Assembly (NCBI RefSeq): GCF_000335475.2
Contig: NZ_ANAH02000021.1
Coordinates: 1 to 64,000, forward strand
Direction of reading: 5' to 3'
Origin: Cystobacter fuscus DSM 2262
Lineage (GTDB): Bacteria; Myxococcota; Myxococcia; Myxococcales; Myxococcaceae
Length of the DNA stretch: 64,000 nucleotides
How positions within the stretch are numbered: the first letter of the stretch is position 1; each line of letters starts with the position of its first letter. Both the position numbers and the translations under genes were made by a program. The notes below the pieces were generated by a model, which worked only from the letters and a program-made list of their open reading frames with translations, did no database searches and was not told the DNA's origin. Positions 52,298 through 60,537 of this stretch are shown piece by piece.

Positions 52298-53791
52298 ATG
52301 CCCAAGAGCCTCACCCCGCCGCTGGCCAAACTGAACCAGGAGATCGAGGGCCATGCCCGGGAGTTCGGCCTCGACTTCTTCGAGACCATCTTCGAGGTCG
52401 TCAGCTACGACGAGCTCAACATGGTGGCCGCCTACGGCGGCTTCCCCACGCGCTACCCGCACTGGCGCTGGGGCATGGAGTACGAGCAGCTGTCCAAGGG
52501 GTACGAGTACGGACTGAGCAAGATCTACGAGCTCGTCATCAACAACGACCCCTGCTACGCCTACCTCCTGGAGAGCAACTCGGACGTGGACCAGAAGCTG
52601 GTCATGGCGCACGTCTACGGGCACTGCGACTTCTTCAAGAACAACTTCTCCTTCCGCCACACCAACCGCCGGATGATCGACGACATGGCCAACCACGCCA
52701 CGCGCGTGCGCCGGTGGATCGACAAGATTGGCGTGGAGAAGGTGGAGGACTTCATCGACCGGGCGCTGTCGCTGGAGAACCTCATCGATCAGCACGCGCC
52801 CCACATCCGCCGCAATCCGGACCCCCAGCGCGCCGAGGACGAGCTCAAGAGCAACGAGCGCGTGGAGGGCTTCAAGGTGAACCGCGAGTACATGCGCGGC
52901 TTCATCAACCCCTCCGAGTTCCTCGACAGCCAGCGCAAGAAGGTGGAGGAGGAGAAGGCGAAGACGAAGAAGTTCCCCGAGCGCCCCCAGCGCGACGTGC
53001 TCGCCTTCCTGCTGGAGCACGCCCCGCTCGAGCCGTGGGAGTCGGACATCCTCTCCATCATCCGCGACGAGGCCTACTACTTCGCGCCCCAGGGCCAGAC
53101 GAAGATCATGAACGAGGGCTGGGCCAGCTACTGGCACTCCACCATCATGACCCGGCGCGCGCTCAAGGACGACGAGGTCATCGACTACGCGGACCGGCAC
53201 TCGGGCACCATGGGCACCCGGCCCGGCGCGCTCAACCCGTACAAGCTCGGCATCGAGCTGTGGCGCGACATCGAGGAGCGCTGGAACAAGGGCCGCTTCG
53301 GCAAGGAGTGGGACGAGTGCGATGATCTGCGCGCGCGCCGCTCCTGGGACAAGAAGCTCAACCAGGGCCGCGAGAAGATCTTCGAGGTGCGCAAGCACTA
53401 CAACGACATCACCTTCATCGACACCTTCCTCACCGCCGAGTTCGCCATCGACCAGAAGCTCTTCGTCTATGGCTTCAACGACAAGCGCAACTCCTGGGAG
53501 ATCCTCGACCGGGAGTTCCGCAAGGTGAAGAACAAGCTCCTGCAGCAGCTCACCAACTTCGGCCAGCCCATCATCGAAGTGGTCGACGGCAACCACGACA
53601 ACCGCGGCGAGCTGCTCATGGCGCACAAACACGACGGGCAGGATCTCAAGGGCGACTACGCGCGCGAGACGCTGCGCAACGTGCAGTCCTTGTGGCGCCG
53701 CCCCGCGTGCATCATCACCCGCTACGACAACAAGGGCGTGCTGCTGCGCTTCGACGGGCAGAACCACACCGAGAAGAAGATCGATCTCTGA
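52298..53791 (+). CDS. spoVR: SpoVR family protein
   Basis: This 497-residue protein is a full-length SpoVR/YcgB homologue, with conserved blocks [67 protein letters not shown] and [18 protein letters not shown]. The Bacillus protein is needed for spore cortex formation; the enterobacterial one belongs to the stationary-phase response. The His-rich motifs ([14 protein letters not shown]) could bind metal. The ATG at 52298 follows GGAG. It closes the PrkA-YeaH-SpoVR operon, and an 8-bp inverted repeat (53832-53839 with 53857-53864) lies downstream. Confidence 0.96.
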   Translation: MPKSLTPPLAKLNQEIEGHAREFGLDFFETIFEVVSYDELNMVAAYGGFPTRYPHWRWGMEYEQLSKGYEYGLSKIYELVINNDPCYAYLLESNSDVDQKLVMAHVYGHCDFFKNNFSFRHTNRRMIDDMANHATRVRRWIDKIGVEKVEDFIDRALSLENLIDQHAPHIRRNPDPQRAEDELKSNERVEGFKVNREYMRGFINPSEFLDSQRKKVEEEKAKTKKFPERPQRDVLAFLLEHAPLEPWESDILSIIRDEAYYFAPQGQTKIMNEGWASYWHSTIMTRRALKDDEVIDYADRHSGTMGTRPGALNPYKLGIELWRDIEERWNKGRFGKEWDECDDLRARRSWDKKLNQGREKIFEVRKHYNDITFIDTFLTAEFAIDQKLFVYGFNDKRNSWEILDREFRKVKNKLLQQLTNFGQPIIEVVDGNHDNRGELLMAHKHDGQDLKGDYARETLRNVQSLWRRPACIITRYDNKGVLLRFDGQNHTEKKIDL

Positions 53792-53904
53792 GGCGCCCTG
53801 CCCGCCTCGTTTTCGCCCCGCGGGAAAAACACCGCCTGGCTGGACTCAACAACCCACCAGGCGGCCGAGTTCTCGCCGGGGATGAGAAGATGAGGGGCCG
53901 GAAG

Positions 53905-53934
53905 TTGGGAACAACCCTGTAGCTCCCGTACACT
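53905..53934 (+). promoter_or_regulatory. Candidate sigma-70 promoter of the M23 peptidase gene
   Basis: TTGGGA (53905-53910), an 18-base spacer and TACACT (53929-53934) lie 11 bases upstream of the ATG at 53946. Confidence 0.4.
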
Positions 53935-53945
53935 GCGCGAGCCCC

Positions 53946-55118
53946 ATGAGACTCGCCTCCGTCGTCCTGTGCCTGGGTGTGCTGTTCGCCGCGCCCCTCG
54001 TCGAAGCCGCCCCCACCACCTACAGCGTGCGCAACCGCCGCATCGAGCCCAACCAGCCGCTCGCGGTGGCCCTGCAGGAGGCGGGACTGCCGCCGGAGCA
54101 GGTGAGCGTGGTCATCGCCGCGCTGGAGGGCGTGTTCGACTTCCGCAAGTCGCGCGTGGGCGATCAGTTCCGCCTGGTGCTGCGCGAGGGCGAGCTGGAC
54201 TTCTTCGACTACCGCCAGAGCGCGGTGGACGAGTGGCAGGTGCGCCGGGATGGGGAGCGCTTCGTGGGCAGCAAGCGCGCCATCGAGGTGGAGAAGCAGG
54301 TGACGGTGGTGGCGCTGGAGGTCAGCTCCTCGCTCTACGAGGCGGCGCTGGCGGCGGGGGAGGATCCGCTCATCGGCATGGTGCTGGCGGACGTGTTCGC
54401 CTGGGACATCGACTTCTACCGGGACGTGCGCCGGGGGGACCGGGCGCGCGCGGTGGTGGAGAAGTTCGTCTCCAAGGGCCGCTTCCTGCGCTACGGCGAG
54501 GTGCTGGCGGCGAGCTACCAGGGGGAGTCGGTGGGGAGCAAGCGCGTCTTCCGCTACGAACTGCCGGACGGCAAGCCGAGCTTCTTCCAGGAGGACGGCG
54601 CGAGCGCGCGCAAGGCCTTCCTCAAGAGCCCGCTCAAGTACGCCCACGTGACGAGCACCTTCGGCAGCCGCTTCCACCCGGTGCTCCAGTACGTGAAGGC
54701 CCACAACGGCGTGGACTACGCGGCGAGCGTGGGCACGCCCGTGTGGGCCGTGGCCGATGGCACCGTCACCGTGGCGGCCAACACGGGCGCCGGCGGCAAC
54801 ACCGTGTGCCTGCGGCACAACAATGGCTTCGAGACGTGCTACCTGCACCTGTCGCGCTTCGGCCAGGGCGTGCGCGCGGGCGCCCGGGTGAGCCAGAAGC
54901 AGGTCATCGCCCTGTCAGGCAACACGGGCCGCAGCACCGGCCCCCACCTGCACTACGCCCTCAAGCGCAGCGGCCACTACGTCAACCCGCTCAACCAGAA
55001 CTTCCCTCGCACCGAGCCGCTCCCCAAGGGCCTGCTCGCGGACTTCCGCGCGAAGGTGGCCCCCCTGGCGCAGCAGCTCGACGCCGTCTCCGTGGCCCAA
55101 GCCAGCGCCGGGAACTGA
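53946..55118 (+). CDS. M23 family (MepM-like) peptidoglycan endopeptidase
   Basis: This 390-residue exported zinc peptidase has a signal peptide (residues 1-~20), then LysM-like/OapA-type N-terminal domains (~24-215: QPLAVALQEAGLPPEQVSVV, DFRKSRVGDQFRLVL) and an M23/LytM domain (~230-340) with ligands H253, D257 and H336 and catalytic H334 (AHNGVDYA, PHLHY). It should cut peptide cross-bridges in the cell wall. The layout matches MepM-type murein hydrolases. It is separate from the SpoVR operon, with 154 bases and its own candidate promoter between, though a role in development-related wall remodelling is possible. Confidence 0.93.
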   Translation: MRLASVVLCLGVLFAAPLVEAAPTTYSVRNRRIEPNQPLAVALQEAGLPPEQVSVVIAALEGVFDFRKSRVGDQFRLVLREGELDFFDYRQSAVDEWQVRRDGERFVGSKRAIEVEKQVTVVALEVSSSLYEAALAAGEDPLIGMVLADVFAWDIDFYRDVRRGDRARAVVEKFVSKGRFLRYGEVLAASYQGESVGSKRVFRYELPDGKPSFFQEDGASARKAFLKSPLKYAHVTSTFGSRFHPVLQYVKAHNGVDYAASVGTPVWAVADGTVTVAANTGAGGNTVCLRHNNGFETCYLHLSRFGQGVRAGARVSQKQVIALSGNTGRSTGPHLHYALKRSGHYVNPLNQNFPRTEPLPKGLLADFRAKVAPLAQQLDAVSVAQASAGN

Positions 55119-55142
55119 ACACTTCCAGGAAATCATCCTACT

Positions 55143-55204
55143 CTACATGTAGGGTCGCCGCGCACCTCTCCTCGGAAAGAGAGGATTCACCCTGGAGTCC
55201 AGGG
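55143..55204. repeat. Cluster of short inverted repeats between M23 and methyltransferase genes
   Basis: Three elements lie close together: the 10-bp palindrome CTACATGTAG (55143-55152), a 5-bp stem CCTCT/AGAGG (55165-55184) and CCCTGG/CCAGGG (55190-55204). None has a U-tract. They could be a leader structure or operator sites for the downstream gene. Confidence 0.45.
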
Positions 55205-55293
55205 CAGTACGGAAAAGGGAACCTGTCTGATAGGATGAACAGATTCCCGTCACGTCCGTCACGCGCCGCCTCCTCCTCCCCCCCCCCTTTCGT

Positions 55294-56370
55294 ATGCCCT
55301 CTATTTCCGACTTCATCCAAACCGCCGAGGAGATCCGCAAGGGACTCAACGAGCTGAGCGACGAACTCCAGCATGGGCTGCCCGAGCGCCTCGCCCGGTT
55401 TCCGAGAGACCCCGCGCTGCGCGCGGTCATGCAGCAGGAGCAGCAGGACATCCTGCGCCAGCGCGTCCCCATCGTGACCGGCTGGCTGGATCGCCACTAC
55501 GCCCGGCTCAGCGCGCTGGATGCCGCGATGAAGGAGGATGAGAGGGAAAGCGCGATGGAGCACCACCGCGCCGCCGTCCAGCCGTTCTTCCTCCAATGCC
55601 CCCTCATTCGCCGCTGCGTGGACAAGCCCCTCGGCTATCCCGGTGACTACGTGATGGTGGACATGCTCTTCGGCACCGAGGAGCACGGGGTGTCCACCAT
55701 GGCGCGCATCCTGTCGCACTACGCGCTCAACGTCGGACCGGCCCAAGCCCACCGCGCGCGCGTTCCGTGGATCATCGGCCACCTGAACAAGAAGGAGGAG
55801 GAGCTGGGCCGGCCCCTGCGCATCCTGTCCTTCGCCTGTGGCCCCGAGCACGCCCTGCGCGAGCACACCACCATGGGAGGCACGGGCCAGTTCACGCTGT
55901 GCGACTTCGATCCCGCCCCCCTGGACTTCTGCCGCCGGCAATTCGAGAAGCTCGCTCGCATGCCCCGGGGGGGAATCCCCGCCCCCGACGTGCGCTTCAT
56001 CCAAGTCTCCACCTACCAGCTGCTGCGCTACCGGGACACCCTGGAGAAGCTGCGCCATCCGGACGGGCCCATGGACGTGGTGGTCGCCGCGGGCATCCTC
56101 GACTACCTCAAGGAGAACGTCATCTCCCGCTTCCTGGACATGATGAGTTCCCAGCTCGCCCCGGGCGGCTTGATGCTGCTCACCAACCTGCACAGCAACA
56201 ATCCCTGGCGCGCGGTCATGGAGTACGTGTGTGACTGGAACGTCATCCACCGCGACAAGGAGCACTTCCAGTCCATCTGCGAGGGAGCGCCCGAGCGGGG
56301 GATGAAGACCGTCGAGACCATCACCGACAGCACGGACACCAACATCTTCTGGGCGGGACAGAAGCGCTGA
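55294..56370 (+). CDS. SAM-dependent methyltransferase, PhcB-like
   Basis: This 358-residue protein has an N-terminal helical domain (1-~150) with PLGYPGDYVMVDMLF, a phrase typical of PhcB-type methyltransferases annotated as making 3-hydroxypalmitic acid methyl ester, a volatile signal of Ralstonia. A Rossmann methyltransferase core follows with ILSFACGPEHAL as motif I and FTLCDFDPAPLD as motif II. The acidic residue that closes motif II (D of CDFD) is present. No Shine-Dalgarno is found ahead of the ATG at 55294; the sequence is a C-run. No sensor partner (PhcS/R) is adjacent. Fatty-acid or signal methylation is inferred and not assured. Confidence 0.72.
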   Translation: MPSISDFIQTAEEIRKGLNELSDELQHGLPERLARFPRDPALRAVMQQEQQDILRQRVPIVTGWLDRHYARLSALDAAMKEDERESAMEHHRAAVQPFFLQCPLIRRCVDKPLGYPGDYVMVDMLFGTEEHGVSTMARILSHYALNVGPAQAHRARVPWIIGHLNKKEEELGRPLRILSFACGPEHALREHTTMGGTGQFTLCDFDPAPLDFCRRQFEKLARMPRGGIPAPDVRFIQVSTYQLLRYRDTLEKLRHPDGPMDVVVAAGILDYLKENVISRFLDMMSSQLAPGGLMLLTNLHSNNPWRAVMEYVCDWNVIHRDKEHFQSICEGAPERGMKTVETITDSTDTNIFWAGQKR

Positions 56371-56394
56371 GCCCAGGCACCAGGCAGGACGTGC

Positions 56395-56982
56395 TCAATG
56401 CCACTCGAGCACGTACTGCCCGTAATCCAGGGCCATGGCCGTCCCTCTCGCGGTGCCGTTGCCCCGCAGCACCTTGAGCGCCTCACGCAGGGCGCCCTCG
56501 TGGAAGGCGATGGGCTGCATGTCGCCACGGTAGTGCAACCGCAAGCTCGTGGGCCCCAGTTCCTCTGACGTCCGCTTCCCGTAGCTCACCAGCGTCGAGT
56601 AGATGGTGTCCACGGAGGCGAAGACGCGCTTGGGGTCTCCCAGCCCCACCAGCTTCATGAGGGTGTTGCCGACATAGGAGTTGAAGAAGCCCGTCACCGT
56701 GGCCCCGCCACACGCCCGGGTCGCCTCCTCAACCGAGTCATAGTAGGGTTCCAGCATGTCCACGGCCGTGTAAAGCATCCGCAGGAAGTCCGCCGCTGGG
56801 TAGGAGAAGAAGTCGACCGGCATCTTGTTGATGCGCAACTGCACCAACATGCGATCCGTTCCCGAGGAACCCACGCGCTGTTCCACCAAGCCATAAACGG
56901 CCTTGAACAAGAATCCGCGCACGGTGTCCCCGGGCTTGCAGATGGCGATACGTTGCGCGAGGTCGTTCTTGTCACTCGGCAT
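56395..56982 (-). CDS. DUF2378 (TIGR02265) family protein
   Basis: This 195-residue protein belongs to DUF2378/TIGR02265, a family largely confined to myxobacteria, where it is present in many paralogues. Typical phrases are KPGDTVRGFLFKAVYGLVEQ near the start, DFLRMLYTAVDMLEPYYDSVEEATRACG and the hydrophobic FFNSYVGNTLMKLVGLGDPKR. Its function is unknown. The start at 56982 gives a family-typical N-terminus, but no Shine-Dalgarno is visible. It diverges from glycogen phosphorylase across 297 bases and converges on the PhcB-like gene with 24 bases between stops. Confidence 0.88.
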   Translation of the reverse strand: MPSDKNDLAQRIAICKPGDTVRGFLFKAVYGLVEQRVGSSGTDRMLVQLRINKMPVDFFSYPAADFLRMLYTAVDMLEPYYDSVEEATRACGGATVTGFFNSYVGNTLMKLVGLGDPKRVFASVDTIYSTLVSYGKRTSEELGPTSLRLHYRGDMQPIAFHEGALREALKVLRGNGTARGTAMALDYGQYVLEWH

Positions 56983-57279
56983 GAAGAAAGAACCCTTTGG
57001 GTCTCTGGCGGGGGGCAGGACCTGAAGCACAGCTTCCTAGCAGACTCCTCCCCTGCTTCGCGAGCGTTCCCCACCCAGGGGGCAGGCGAGCACGGGCGCG
57101 CGTTGCCTCCAGCCACCGGGACACTCGGCAACTCCCGATCAACCGGCGCATGGAAGAGACCTCGGCGGGGGAGCGGCCACGGGTTTCTTTCGGTGCGGTC
57201 CAACGTGGGTCGGTCTACCCTAGCATGCTCCACACACGGCTGGCTCAGAGGGCCGTGCGTCTCACGAGGAACCCCTCGA
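56983..57279. other. Divergent intergenic region between the DUF2378 gene and glgP
   Basis: This stretch of 297 bases should contain both promoters. I see no convincing -35/-10 pair or operator. GAGGAA at 57266-57271 is the glgP ribosome site. Confidence 0.5.
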
Positions 57280-59787
57280 ATGTCGAACGCCTCACCCATC
57301 CTCACCCCGACAACCCCCGCCTCGCCCGATACGGCGCAGGAGTCCAGCCGCACCGGGCTGGATCCCCACAGCGTGCACCGTGGCTTCCTCGAGCACGTGC
57401 GCTACTCGCGCGGCAAGAACCCGGAAAACGCCACCGCGCACGATCACTTCATGGCCCTGGCACTGGCGGTGCGTGACCGGCTCGCCAACCGGTGGGTGCG
57501 CACGGCGCGCACCTACTACGAGCAGGACGTCAAGCGCGCGTACTACCTGTCCGCGGAGTACCTGCTGGGCCGCGCCCTGGGCAACAACCTGCTCAACATC
57601 GGCATGTACGAGGCCGCCGCGCAGGCCATGCGCGAGGTGGGCGTGGACCTGAGCGCGCTCGTGGAGATGGAGCCGGACGCGGGGCTCGGCAACGGCGGCC
57701 TCGGACGGCTGGCGGCCTGCTTCCTCGACTCGCTCGCCACGCTGGGCTACCCCGGCATGGGCTATGGCATCCGCTACGAGTTCGGCATCTTCACCCAGGA
57801 CATCGTGGAGGGCTACCAGGTCGAGCGCGCCGACGAGTGGCTGAAGTTCGGCAACCCCTGGGAGATCGTCCGGCCGGAGAAGGCGGTGCCGGTGCGCTTC
57901 TACGGGCACGTGGAGCACTACCACGGCGCGGACGGCAAGCCCGTGGCGCGCTGGGTGGGCGGCAAGACGGTCATCGGCGTGCCCTACGACACGCCCATCG
58001 CCGGCTACGGCAACAACACCGTCAACACCCTGCGGCTGTGGCAGGCGCGCGCCAGCGAGGAGTTCGACCTCAAGCTCTTCAACGCCGGTGACTACGAGCG
58101 CTCGGTGGTGGAGAAGAACGACTCGGAAGTCATCTCCAAGGTGCTCTACCCCAACGATGCCTTCCAGGCCGGCAAGGAGCTGCGCCTCAAGCAGCAGTAC
58201 TTCTTCGTCGCCTGCTCCATCGCGGACATCGTCCGGCGCTACCTCAAGAACCACTCGGACTTCCGCGACTTCCCCAAGAAGGTCGCCATCCAGCTCAACG
58301 ACACCCACCCGGCCATCGGCGTGGCCGAGCTGATGCGCGTGCTCGTGGACGAGAAGCGCCTGGGCTGGGAAGAGGCGGCCGCCATCACCCAGGCCACCTT
58401 CGGCTACACCAACCACACGCTCCTGGCCGAGGCCATGGAGAAGTGGCCGGCCTCGCTCTTCGAGCGCCTGTTGCCGCGCCACCTGGAAATCATCTACGAA
58501 ATCAACCAGCGCTTCCTGCGCCAGGTGCAGATCCGCTACCCCTTCGACACCGAGCGCATCCGCCGCATGAGCCTCGTGGAGGAAGGCCCGGAGAAGAAGA
58601 TCCGCATGGCGCACCTGGCCGTGGTGGGCAGCCACAGCATCAACGGCGTGGCGGAGCTGCACACCAACCTGCTGCGGCGTGACGTGCTGCCCGAGTTCGC
58701 GGAGATGTACCCCGAGCGCTTCAACAACAAGACCAACGGCGTGACGCCGCGCCGCTGGCTCTTGTGGAGCAACCCCCGCCTGGCCAAACTCATCACCAGC
58801 CGCATCGGGGAGGGCTGGGTCACGGACCTGGATCAGCTGCGCAAGCTCGAGCCGCACGCCGACGACGCGGCGTTCCGCCAGGCCTTCGCCGAGGTGAAGC
58901 GGCAGAACAAGGTGGACCTGTCGCGCCACCTCAACGAGCTGTGCGGAGTGGACCTCAACCCGGACGCCATCTTCGACGTGCAGATCAAACGTCTGCACGA
59001 GTACAAGCGGCAACTGCTCGACGCGGTGCACATCGTGTCGCTGTGGATGAAGGCGCGGCGCGACCCGAGCACCATCATCGCCCCGCGCGTGTTCCTCTTC
59101 GGCGCCAAGGCGGCCCCGGGCTACGTGGAGGCCAAGCTCATCATCCGCCTCATCAACGGCATCGCCGAGGTGGTCAACAGCGACGCGGGCACCACGGGCC
59201 TGCAGGTGCTGTTCATCCCCAACTACCGGGTGAGCCTCGCCGAGCGCATCATCCCGGCGGCGGACGTGTCCGAGCAGATCTCCACCGCGGGCTGGGAGGC
59301 GTCGGGCACGGGCAACATGAAGTTCATGCTCAACGGCGCGCTCACCCTGGGCACGCTGGACGGCGCGAACGTGGAGATCCGCCAGGCGGTGGGCGACGAC
59401 AACTTCTTCCTCTTCGGCCTCACCGCCGACGAGGTGATTGCCCGCAAGCGCGCCGGCTACCGGCCGCGGGAAGAGTACGAGCGCAACGTGGAGCTGCGCG
59501 AGGCGCTGGATCTCATCGGCTCGGGCTTCTTCTCCCCCGAGGACAAGAACCTCTTCCGGCCGCTGGTGAACAGCCTGCTCGAGGAGGACCGCTACCTCGT
59601 GCTGGCCGACTTCGGCTCGTACGCGGCCAAGCAGCAGGAAGTGGCGCGCGCCTACAAGGACACCGAGCGCTGGACGCGCATGGCCATCCACAACGTGGCG
59701 CACGGCGGCATCTTCTCCTCGGACCGCACCATCAAGCAGTACGCCGAGGAGATCTGGCGGGTGAAGCGCATCGACGTGAAGCCCTGA
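57280..59787 (+). CDS. glgP: Glycogen/starch phosphorylase
   Basis: This 835-residue GT35 enzyme releases glucose-1-phosphate from glycogen. Length and motifs are those of the classic family: AYYLSAEYLLGRALGNNL, GLGNGGLGRLAACF, HTNEL-type region GYTNHTLLAEAMEKW, and the pyridoxal-phosphate lysine K681 in EASGTGNMKFMLNGA (K680 in rabbit muscle). Myxobacteria store carbohydrate and use it in development. Mammalian-type Ser14 phosphorylation is not indicated, because the N-terminus is a Thr/Pro/Ser-rich stretch. The ATG at 57280 follows GAGGAA. No other glycogen genes are adjacent. Confidence 0.97.
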   Translation: MSNASPILTPTTPASPDTAQESSRTGLDPHSVHRGFLEHVRYSRGKNPENATAHDHFMALALAVRDRLANRWVRTARTYYEQDVKRAYYLSAEYLLGRALGNNLLNIGMYEAAAQAMREVGVDLSALVEMEPDAGLGNGGLGRLAACFLDSLATLGYPGMGYGIRYEFGIFTQDIVEGYQVERADEWLKFGNPWEIVRPEKAVPVRFYGHVEHYHGADGKPVARWVGGKTVIGVPYDTPIAGYGNNTVNTLRLWQARASEEFDLKLFNAGDYERSVVEKNDSEVISKVLYPNDAFQAGKELRLKQQYFFVACSIADIVRRYLKNHSDFRDFPKKVAIQLNDTHPAIGVAELMRVLVDEKRLGWEEAAAITQATFGYTNHTLLAEAMEKWPASLFERLLPRHLEIIYEINQRFLRQVQIRYPFDTERIRRMSLVEEGPEKKIRMAHLAVVGSHSINGVAELHTNLLRRDVLPEFAEMYPERFNNKTNGVTPRRWLLWSNPRLAKLITSRIGEGWVTDLDQLRKLEPHADDAAFRQAFAEVKRQNKVDLSRHLNELCGVDLNPDAIFDVQIKRLHEYKRQLLDAVHIVSLWMKARRDPSTIIAPRVFLFGAKAAPGYVEAKLIIRLINGIAEVVNSDAGTTGLQVLFIPNYRVSLAERIIPAADVSEQISTAGWEASGTGNMKFMLNGALTLGTLDGANVEIRQAVGDDNFFLFGLTADEVIARKRAGYRPREEYERNVELREALDLIGSGFFSPEDKNLFRPLVNSLLEEDRYLVLADFGSYAAKQQEVARAYKDTERWTRMAIHNVAHGGIFSSDRTIKQYAEEIWRVKRIDVKP

Positions 59788-59806
59788 GCTGAGACAGGGT
59801 GACGGG

Positions 59807-59836
59807 AGGCCGCGGGGCCCCAGCGCACCGCGGCCT
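59807..59836. terminator. Inverted repeat after glgP, probable bidirectional terminator
   Basis: AGGCCGCGG (59807-59815) pairs perfectly with CCGCGGCCT (59828-59836) over a 12-base loop, between the convergent glgP and STAS-like genes. A short T run is lacking, so activity as an intrinsic terminator is uncertain. Confidence 0.5.
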
Positions 59837-59858
59837 TACCGGAACGGGCGCGAGGGGC

Positions 59859-60311
59859 TCAGCCCGCCTGGCGGATGCGCAGGCCGAAGCGATGGCGGAG
59901 GCGCTCGGCCGAGGCGATGAGCCCTTCCCCCGCCAGCCGGCCCGCCACGTAGCGCAAGGCCGCGTCCATGTCGGGCACGGTGGCGCACGGCACGGGCATC
60001 GGCTTGAGGTAGGTGAGCAGACTCCTCGACAGGCGCATATGCGCCGAGGTCATGATGGAGGCGAGCCCGAGGAGCTGCTGGCTCAGCCGGGCCTCGTTGC
60101 GGTGGATCCACTCCGCATGCATGTAGCGCTGGGTCACCGTGAGCATGGAGCACAGGCTCACGTCCATCACGCAGACGTAGCGCTCACCCCAGTCCAGGTA
60201 GCTGTCCATCTGCTCGAGGAAACTCGAGTACTGCGCGTCCGACACGTTCCCGCTCATGCGGACCGAAAGCAACGGCCACGACGAATCGTCGAAAGTAATG
60301 ACAGCGAACAT
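59859..60311 (-). CDS. Small STAS-like conserved protein
   Basis: This 150-residue soluble protein starts with a beta strand (MFAVITFDDSSWPLLSVRMSG) and alternates helices and strands (LDWGERYVCVMDVSLCSML, AEWIHRNEARLSQQLLGLASIM), ending in an amphipathic helix and a basic tail. The plan resembles the SpoIIAA/STAS-like or lipid-binding small proteins often seen in myxobacteria, but no conserved phosphorylated Ser is recognised. The ATG at 60311 is preceded by a GGGGGGATGC stretch. It converges on glgP. Its function is unknown. Confidence 0.6.
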   Translation of the reverse strand: MFAVITFDDSSWPLLSVRMSGNVSDAQYSSFLEQMDSYLDWGERYVCVMDVSLCSMLTVTQRYMHAEWIHRNEARLSQQLLGLASIMTSAHMRLSRSLLTYLKPMPVPCATVPDMDAALRYVAGRLAGEGLIASAERLRHRFGLRIRQAG

Positions 60312-60475
60312 GCATCCCCCCGATGCGGACAGCTCGGAGTCGAGGAGGAGAGGGATGGGTCAGGCGTGAGGCCTGGCTCCCAGCGTTCGGATGTCGACGC
60401 TCCCCCCCAGGAAGCTCCGTGATGGAACAGCCTAGCAGAAGAGAGGCCGCGCGTCATCCTGGGCTCGTGAAAGTC

Positions 60476-60511
60476 AAGAAAAAGGCCGCCCCGGCGAAAC
60501 CGGAGCGGCCT
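60476..60511 (-). terminator. Rho-independent terminator of the Ig-like/lamin-tail lipoprotein gene
   Basis: On the minus strand a 12-bp stem (AGGCCGCTCCGG at 60511-60500 with CCGGGGCGGCCT at 60494-60483, one wobble pair) closes a 5-base loop and is followed by TTTTTCTT. It lies 27 bases past the stop at 60538. Confidence 0.85.
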
Positions 60512-60537
60512 GGACTGCTCAGGTGGGACGCACGCGC

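Noticed and set aside
51167-53767. An 866-codon minus-strand frame opposite YeaH and SpoVR
   Set aside because: It is an antisense shadow of two clearly identified genes, with no recognisable domain.
57292-59703. An 803-codon minus-strand frame opposite glgP
   Set aside because: It is an antisense shadow; its residues are Val/Ala/Leu/His-rich low complexity typical of such frames.
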